Shown piece by piece: positions 59,703 through 64,000 of a DNA stretch of 64,000 nucleotides. Within the stretch, counting starts at the first letter, position 1. The number at the start of each line of letters is the position of its first letter. The notes beneath the pieces were generated by a model. It was not told the origin of the DNA. It saw only the letters and a program-made list of their open reading frames with translations, and did not search any database. Location of the stretch: positions 310,001 to 374,000 of the forward strand of contig NZ_UWYY01000001.1 of assembly GCF_900608595.1 (NCBI RefSeq). Direction: 5' to 3'. This DNA comes from Promicromonospora panici (GTDB taxonomy: Bacteria; Actinomycetota; Actinomycetes; Actinomycetales; Cellulomonadaceae). The position numbers and the translations under genes are program-made.

Positions 59703-61073
59703 GTGATCGCCCAGACGCCTCCCGCCCAGCTCCCCGCCGTCCCCGACGCCGCCCGCGCCCACGTCCAGGATCTCGGCACCTTCGTCACGGCGTCGCCGTC
59801 GTCCTACCACGCGGCCGTGGAGGTGGCCAGGCGCGCGGAGGGGGCGGGCTTCACCCGCCTCGCGGAGGACGCCGCCTGGCACGTGACCCCGGGCGGGCGC
59901 TACGTCGTGGTCCGCGACGGCTCGGTCATCGCCTTCACGGTGCCCGACGCCGCGGGTCCCGCGACCGGGTTCACCATCCTGGGCGCCCACACCGACTCCC
60001 CGGGCTTCAAGCTCAAGCCCAAGCCGACCACCCGCGGCGCGGGTGGCTGGTGGCAGGCGGGCGTCGAGGTGTACGGCGGGCCGTTGCTCAACTCCTGGCT
60101 CGACCGCGAGCTGGAGCTGGCCGGCCGGATCGTCACCCTCGACGGCACCGAGCACCTCGTGCGCACCGGACCGCTGCTGCGCATCCCGCAGCTCGCCATC
60201 CACCTGGACCGCGGCGTCAACGACAACGGGCTCACCCTCGACAAGCAGCGGCACACCCAGCCCGTCTGGGGCCTCGGCGACGCGGAGAGCGCCGACGTCC
60301 TGGCGGCGCTCGCGGCCGACGCCGGTGTCGACCCCGCGACGATCGGCGGGTACGACGTGGTCCTGGCCGACACGCAGCCCGGCCGGGCCTTCGGCGCCGG
60401 CCAGGCGCTGTTCGCGTCGGCCCGGCTGGACAACCTGCTCTCCACGCATGCCGGGCTGACGGCGCTCCTCGGCAGGGCTGCGTCGACCGCCGGCGGCCCG
60501 ACCAGCGGCGGCCCGACGAACGGCGGCCCGACGAACGGAGGAGCCTCGATCGAGATGCTCGCCGCCTTCGACCACGAGGAGATCGGCAGCGCCTCCCGCT
60601 CGGGCGCGGCGGGACCGTTCCTCGAGGAGGTGCTGGTCCGCATCTCGACGGCGCTGGGCGCGACCGCCGAGCAGCGGGCACAGGCGTACGCGGCGTCGCT
60701 GCACGTGTCGTCCGACGTCGGGCACGCGGTGCACCCGAACTATGCCGAGCGGCACGACCCGGCCAACCACCCGGTGGCCGGCGGGGGCCCGATCCTGAAG
60801 ATCAACGCGAACCAGCGCTACGCGACGGACGCGCACGGCGCGGCGGCCTGGGCCGTGGCCTGCGCGACGGCCGGGGTGCCCACCCAGGAGTTCGTCTCCA
60901 ACAACGTGCTGCCGTGCGGCTCGACGATCGGACCGATCTCGGCGGCGCGGCTCGGCATTCGCACTGTCGACGTCGGAGTGCCAATTTTGTCGATGCACTC
61001 GGCGCGCGAGCTCACCGCCGTCGTCGACCCGTGGTACCTGGCGCGGGCGATGGGAGCCGTGCTGGCCCGCTGA
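59703..61073 (+). CDS. M18-family aminopeptidase
   Basis: 456-residue cytosolic zinc aminopeptidase of the aspartyl-aminopeptidase family, a dodecameric enzyme in relatives. The metal ligands and catalytic residues are recognisable in GAHTDSPGFKLKPKP (His, Asp), DHEEIGS (Glu pair) and the C-terminal SMHSARE (His). DNLLSTHAGL supplies the bridging Asp. It has an insertion of three 15-base repeats coding GGPTS-GGPTN-GGPTN near residue 265. GTG 59703 is probably read from a leaderless message. Confidence 0.94.
   Translation: MIAQTPPAQLPAVPDAARAHVQDLGTFVTASPSSYHAAVEVARRAEGAGFTRLAEDAAWHVTPGGRYVVVRDGSVIAFTVPDAAGPATGFTILGAHTDSPGFKLKPKPTTRGAGGWWQAGVEVYGGPLLNSWLDRELELAGRIVTLDGTEHLVRTGPLLRIPQLAIHLDRGVNDNGLTLDKQRHTQPVWGLGDAESADVLAALAADAGVDPATIGGYDVVLADTQPGRAFGAGQALFASARLDNLLSTHAGLTALLGRAASTAGGPTSGGPTNGGPTNGGASIEMLAAFDHEEIGSASRSGAAGPFLEEVLVRISTALGATAEQRAQAYAASLHVSSDVGHAVHPNYAERHDPANHPVAGGGPILKINANQRYATDAHGAAAWAVACATAGVPTQEFVSNNVLPCGSTIGPISAARLGIRTVDVGVPILSMHSARELTAVVDPWYLARAMGAVLAR
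60492..60536 (+). repeat. Three tandem 15-base repeats in the M18 peptidase gene
   Basis: Units at 60492-60506, 60507-60521 and 60522-60536 read GGCGGCCCGACGAAC, the first with ACCAGC at its end. They encode (GGPT S/N)x3 in a loop before the metal-binding DHEE. Repeats in frame units of five residues can vary in number without breaking the frame. Confidence 0.85.
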
Positions 61074-61164
61074 ACCGGCGATTCCTCCTGGAACGAGGCG
61101 GTAGCGGGGTTCTTCGGAGCGACCTGCGCTTTTGCACGTTTTTGTTTGATCCGTCCCGGTCTAC

Positions 61165-61203
61165 AATTGACTCAATTCGGGCACGAGTTGGACAATCGTC
61201 CAA
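61165..61203. promoter_or_regulatory. Two palindromes upstream of the Zn-ribbon/XRE/TPR regulator
   Basis: AATTGA-C-TCAATT (61165-61177) and TTGGAC-AATC-GTCCAA (61188-61203) lie 11 bases apart, in a noticeably AT-rich 280-base intergenic stretch. They may be binding sites for the regulator encoded downstream. Confidence 0.45.
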
Positions 61204-61371
61204 ATAAGTCTGGGGCTGACCTGCGAAAACGTACGATCTCGGTAGGCCGTTGGCATGGAAGAAAATACCTAGTACCGTCCGGATGCATGGACCTCGTGGG
61301 GGTGATACCACTGTGGTCATCCGAGCCGAGAACTCGGCAAAAGAGAAATGCCGGACCCTCAGGAGCCCCCG

Positions 61372-62994
61372 TTGCCTCGTGCCACCGTTCGCACTTGTGC
61401 CCGATGCGGTTGTGTACTCAGCCGTTACAACTCCGAAGCTCGCTGCGCCGCGTGTCGGCGTACCGAGTCAGTCCCCGTGGTGTCACTTCCCAGTGTGCCC
61501 ACGCGCGTCTGGCAGGACGAAGCCGTCCGGTCGGCACTCGCCGACTGGGACTTCGGCCAGGTCAGCCGCATGGTTCGCCAGCTCGTCCCGCTGCGGCAGG
61601 AGGACGTCGCGGCCCTGACCGGGCTGAGCCAGTCCTACCTGTCGATGCTCGAGTGCGGTGACCGTCGCCTCACCGACGTCTCGCGCGTGGTCCAGTTCCT
61701 CACGGGCCTGGGCACGCCGCCGGATCTGGTGCGGCTCCCGCTCCCGGGCATCAGCCCGCTGCCCGACGCCGCAGCCCCCGCGCGCACCGCCGCGTCGGGG
61801 CAGCCCGCCGCGCAGGAGTTCGTGACGCCCACGGCCCCCGACCCGGCCCTGCCGTGGACGGCGGACCGCATGCTCACCGCGCTGCGCCTCGCGCACGTCG
61901 CCGACAACACGGCGGACTGGCTGCCCGCGGACGCCAACGGCCCGGTGTCGGCCACGGCCATGAGTGACGAGGCCGGGAGCGAGTCGCCGCGTCCGGCGTC
62001 CGGCATCGCGCTGAACTCGATGATCCAGCGCTGGGACGCCGAGCAGGCCGAACCGCTGCGCCGTGGGACCGCCGGCACCCGGGTGTCGCTCGAGCTCTGC
62101 GGGCACCTGCAGGGCACGCTCGACGAGCTGCGCGTCATGGACAAGGGCTCGGGCAGCGGGGCGGTGGCCGACCTGGCCCGCGCCCACCTCGCCCTGGTGG
62201 TCCGGGTGCTGGAGCGCAGCACGTACGACGAGGTCACTGGCCGCAAGCTCGCCGCCGTCGCCGCGGACACCGCCACGCAGGCGGGCTGGTTCGCGTTCGA
62301 CGCGGGCCGTCCGGACGCGGCCCGCGCCTACATGCTGGCCGGTCTGCGCGCCGCCCACGCCGCGGCTGACGACCGGCTGGGCGCGGGTGCCCTGTCCTAC
62401 CTCGCGATCCACGGCTACTCCAGCGGGGACCCGCGCGACGCCGTCCGCGCGGCGGAGGCCGGCCGACGCCGGATCGCCCGCCTGGACGCGCCGCACCTGG
62501 CGGCGACGCTGCTCACCCGGCAGGCGCGCGGCCATGCCGCCGCCGGCGAGGGCGAGGCGGCACGCCGGGCTCTCGGCGAGGCCTCGGAGCTGTGCGCTCG
62601 CGGCCGCGGCGAGGACGACCCGCACTGGCTGTACTGGATGAACGAGGGCGAGATCCACGGGCAGTCCGGGTCGGCGCACCTCGCGCTCGGCAACACGGCC
62701 CGCGCCGTGGAGAGCTTCGGCCACGCGATCCAGGCGGACCGGGCGGGCGAGCGCCGCACGCACGGGCTGTTCCTCAGCCGGGCGGCCCAGGCGCACGCCA
62801 GGGCCGGCGACCTCGACGCGGCCTGCGCGACCGGCGAGGAGGCGGTGGCCATCGCGGAGACCGTGCAGTCGGCGCGGCTGCGCGAGCACCTGCGCGACCT
62901 GTCCGCGGACCTCCGGCGCGGCGGGTCGACGACGCGACGGTCCGGGGTCGGGGCGCGCGTGCTGACCGAGCGGATCTCGGCCCTGGCGTCGTGA
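61372..62994 (+). CDS. XRE-type regulator with N-terminal zinc ribbon and TPR domain
   Basis: 540 residues. Four cysteines near the N-terminus (CARCGC and CAAC) form a probable zinc knuckle. Residues about 60-110 are a helix-turn-helix (VRQLVPLRQEDVAALTGLSQSYLSMLECGDRR). The remaining part is helical with tetratricopeptide-like repeats (for example LAATLLTRQARGHAAAGEGEAARRALGEA). Actinobacterial regulators of this layout control development or secondary metabolism; the signal here is unknown. TTG 61372 is preferred since GGAG lies six bases before it; ATG 61348 is the alternative. Overlaps the HAD gene by four bases. Confidence 0.85.
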   Translation: MPRATVRTCARCGCVLSRYNSEARCAACRRTESVPVVSLPSVPTRVWQDEAVRSALADWDFGQVSRMVRQLVPLRQEDVAALTGLSQSYLSMLECGDRRLTDVSRVVQFLTGLGTPPDLVRLPLPGISPLPDAAAPARTAASGQPAAQEFVTPTAPDPALPWTADRMLTALRLAHVADNTADWLPADANGPVSATAMSDEAGSESPRPASGIALNSMIQRWDAEQAEPLRRGTAGTRVSLELCGHLQGTLDELRVMDKGSGSGAVADLARAHLALVVRVLERSTYDEVTGRKLAAVAADTATQAGWFAFDAGRPDAARAYMLAGLRAAHAAADDRLGAGALSYLAIHGYSSGDPRDAVRAAEAGRRRIARLDAPHLAATLLTRQARGHAAAGEGEAARRALGEASELCARGRGEDDPHWLYWMNEGEIHGQSGSAHLALGNTARAVESFGHAIQADRAGERRTHGLFLSRAAQAHARAGDLDAACATGEEAVAIAETVQSARLREHLRDLSADLRRGGSTTRRSGVGARVLTERISALAS

Positions 62995-63743
62995 CCGCAT
63001 CGGTCGCCTCCCGTGGCGATGCCAGGGTCCTTGTGCTCTGGGACATCGACCGGACGCTCGTCTACGTCGGAGAGGTGGATCGGACGGCATATCGGGAGGC
63101 GTTCGCCGAGGTCGTGGGACGACCCGCCGAACGCCTCCCGGCGAAGGGCACCGGCGTCACCATGCCGCTGGCGATCCGGGGGCTCCTGGAGGACAACGGG
63201 GTCACCGGCCCTGAGGCGGACGACCTGCTGCCCCGGATGCTCGAGGTGGTGCCGCGGCGCTTCGCGGCGCACACCGAGGACGTGCGTCAGTTCGGCACCG
63301 TGCTCCCCGGGGCCATGCAGGCGCTCAAGGCCGTCGGGGCCGAGCCCGACCTGGTCTCGACCGTCCTCACGGGCAACCTCCGGGCAAACGCCCTGATCAA
63401 GCTGGGTGTGTTCGGCATGAACCGGTACGTGGACGCGACGATCGGCGGGTTCTCGTCCGACGACGCGCACCGGCCCGCCCTGGTCGCGGTCGCGCAGCGT
63501 CGCGCGGGCGAACGGTTCGGCTGCACCTTCGACGTCGGCAGCACCGTGATCGTCGGCGACTCCCTCGAGGACGTCCGCACCGGGATGGAGGGTGGCGCGC
63601 GGGTGATCGCCGTCGCGTCGGGTACGACGCCGGCAGAGCGGCTCGCCGAGGCCGGCGCCGACGTCGTGCTGCCCGACCTCACGGACGCGGCGCGGCTGCT
63701 CCAGGAGATCCGGGGGCTCACCGACCGCGCCGGAACCCAGTAG
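62991..63743 (+). CDS. HAD-superfamily hydrolase (phosphoglycolate-phosphatase-like)
   Basis: 250 residues. The nucleophile motif is LWDIDRTLV (Asp19 and Asp21 approximately), with Arg where many relatives have Gly or Lys; motif II is in STVLTGN and motif IV in VIVGDSLEDVRTG. An alpha-helical cap covers about residues 35-105. GTG 62991 overlaps the regulator's stop (GTGA). The substrate is not predictable. Confidence 0.87.
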   Translation: MTASVASRGDARVLVLWDIDRTLVYVGEVDRTAYREAFAEVVGRPAERLPAKGTGVTMPLAIRGLLEDNGVTGPEADDLLPRMLEVVPRRFAAHTEDVRQFGTVLPGAMQALKAVGAEPDLVSTVLTGNLRANALIKLGVFGMNRYVDATIGGFSSDDAHRPALVAVAQRRAGERFGCTFDVGSTVIVGDSLEDVRTGMEGGARVIAVASGTTPAERLAEAGADVVLPDLTDAARLLQEIRGLTDRAGTQ

Positions 63744-63929
63744 ATGCAAGCGGATCGACCGCGCTGACCCGTCGCGCCCCACATAGTGACTGCCGTCACA
63801 TGTGGGTAGACTCTGCTTTCTTCCCGCCATCGACGTCGCTGGCGGGGCGTACCGGCCTTGTACGGGTCAACCCCGTGCAGGGCAACACACTTTCTGGGGG
63901 ACTTCCTCAGAGCTCGTCGAGGAGGACGA

Positions 63930-64000
63930 ATGCTCGAAGACGGCATTGTTTTCGGCGCAGGCAGCTACACCACGGTGGCGGTGATCGCCGTCATCGCGGT
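63930..64000 (+). CDS. Start of a membrane-protein gene, cut by the window end
   Basis: GGAGG four bases before ATG 63930 and an open frame to the last base: MLEDGIVFGAGSYTTVAVIAVIA. The last ten residues look like the start of a membrane helix. A leader of more than 80 bases with GC-rich short inverted repeats follows a possible -10 (TAGACT, about 63809). Too little is visible to name it; a membrane pump is possible. Confidence 0.6.
   Translation, partial: MLEDGIVFGAGSYTTVAVIAVIA

Noticed and set aside
63930..64000. Naming the last partial gene a proton- or sodium-pumping pyrophosphatase
   Set aside because: Only 23 codons are visible, with a hydrophobic start; this is not enough for a family call.

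Overview
The window is a very GC-rich (roughly 70% or more), densely packed stretch of a bacterial chromosome. Many genes start with GTG, four-base ATGA/GTGA overlaps are common, and several promoters look leaderless. The Tad/Flp locus with its CpaE-like, TadA, DUF4244 and Rv3654c-like genes, the SigE-family sigma factors, and the nitrate-assimilation genes all point to an actinobacterium, probably of the Micrococcales (Cellulomonas/Promicromonospora-like; the genus is inference). I see no rRNA, tRNA, CRISPR array, transposase or prophage.

Layout. (1) 1-8323: ABC importer genes (permease, lipoprotein), an FAD oxidase, a creatininase-family hydrolase, two cytosine-deaminase-superfamily amidohydrolases, a flavin reductase and an XRE-cupin regulator. 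Together they suggest uptake and hydrolytic/oxidative breakdown of a nitrogen heterocycle or cyclic amide of unknown identity. (2) 8400-11712: acetyl-CoA synthetase, divergent from an Old Yellow Enzyme. (3) 12198-22366: HAD phosphatase, the Tad/Flp pilus locus (with fused TadB-TadC), an ABC-2 exporter with a small HTH protein, and a DUF1998 DExH helicase. (4) 22538-27117: an HTH-MurA fusion, ogt, an AraC regulator and an MFS exporter. (5) 27107-44312: a nitrate-assimilation supercluster. mobA/moeA supply the molybdenum cofactor; narK transports nitrate; nasA-type reductase with an FAD/BFD partner reduces it; nirB/nirD reduce nitrite; cobA and a uroporphyrinogen-III-synthase/winged-helix fusion supply siroheme. 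An SDR, a medium-chain reductase, a LysR regulator and a methyltransferase interrupt it. (6) 44943-59675: seven paralogous SigE-family ECF sigma-factor modules in tandem. Three are single polypeptides (sigma + transmembrane + extracytoplasmic domain). Four are two-gene units whose second gene encodes the membrane/extracytoplasmic part. (7) 59703-end: M18 aminopeptidase, Zn-ribbon/XRE/TPR regulator, HAD hydrolase and the start of a further membrane-protein gene.

Two things stand out. First, all seven sigma modules are preceded by the same promoter-like signature, CA(A/T)C(G/C), exactly 16 bases, then CGT(C/A), usually 32-34 bases before the start codon; the simplest reading is an auto- and cross-regulated family of envelope-sensing sigma factors. 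Second, a 44-base palindromic element occurs in or at the end of coding frames, always read in the same phase as VSDxQVxGVT. Copies lie in the nitrate reductase, SUMT, the C-terminus of a DUF2236 protein and, degenerate, the N-terminus of NirD. This resembles the protein-coding palindromic elements known from Rickettsia.
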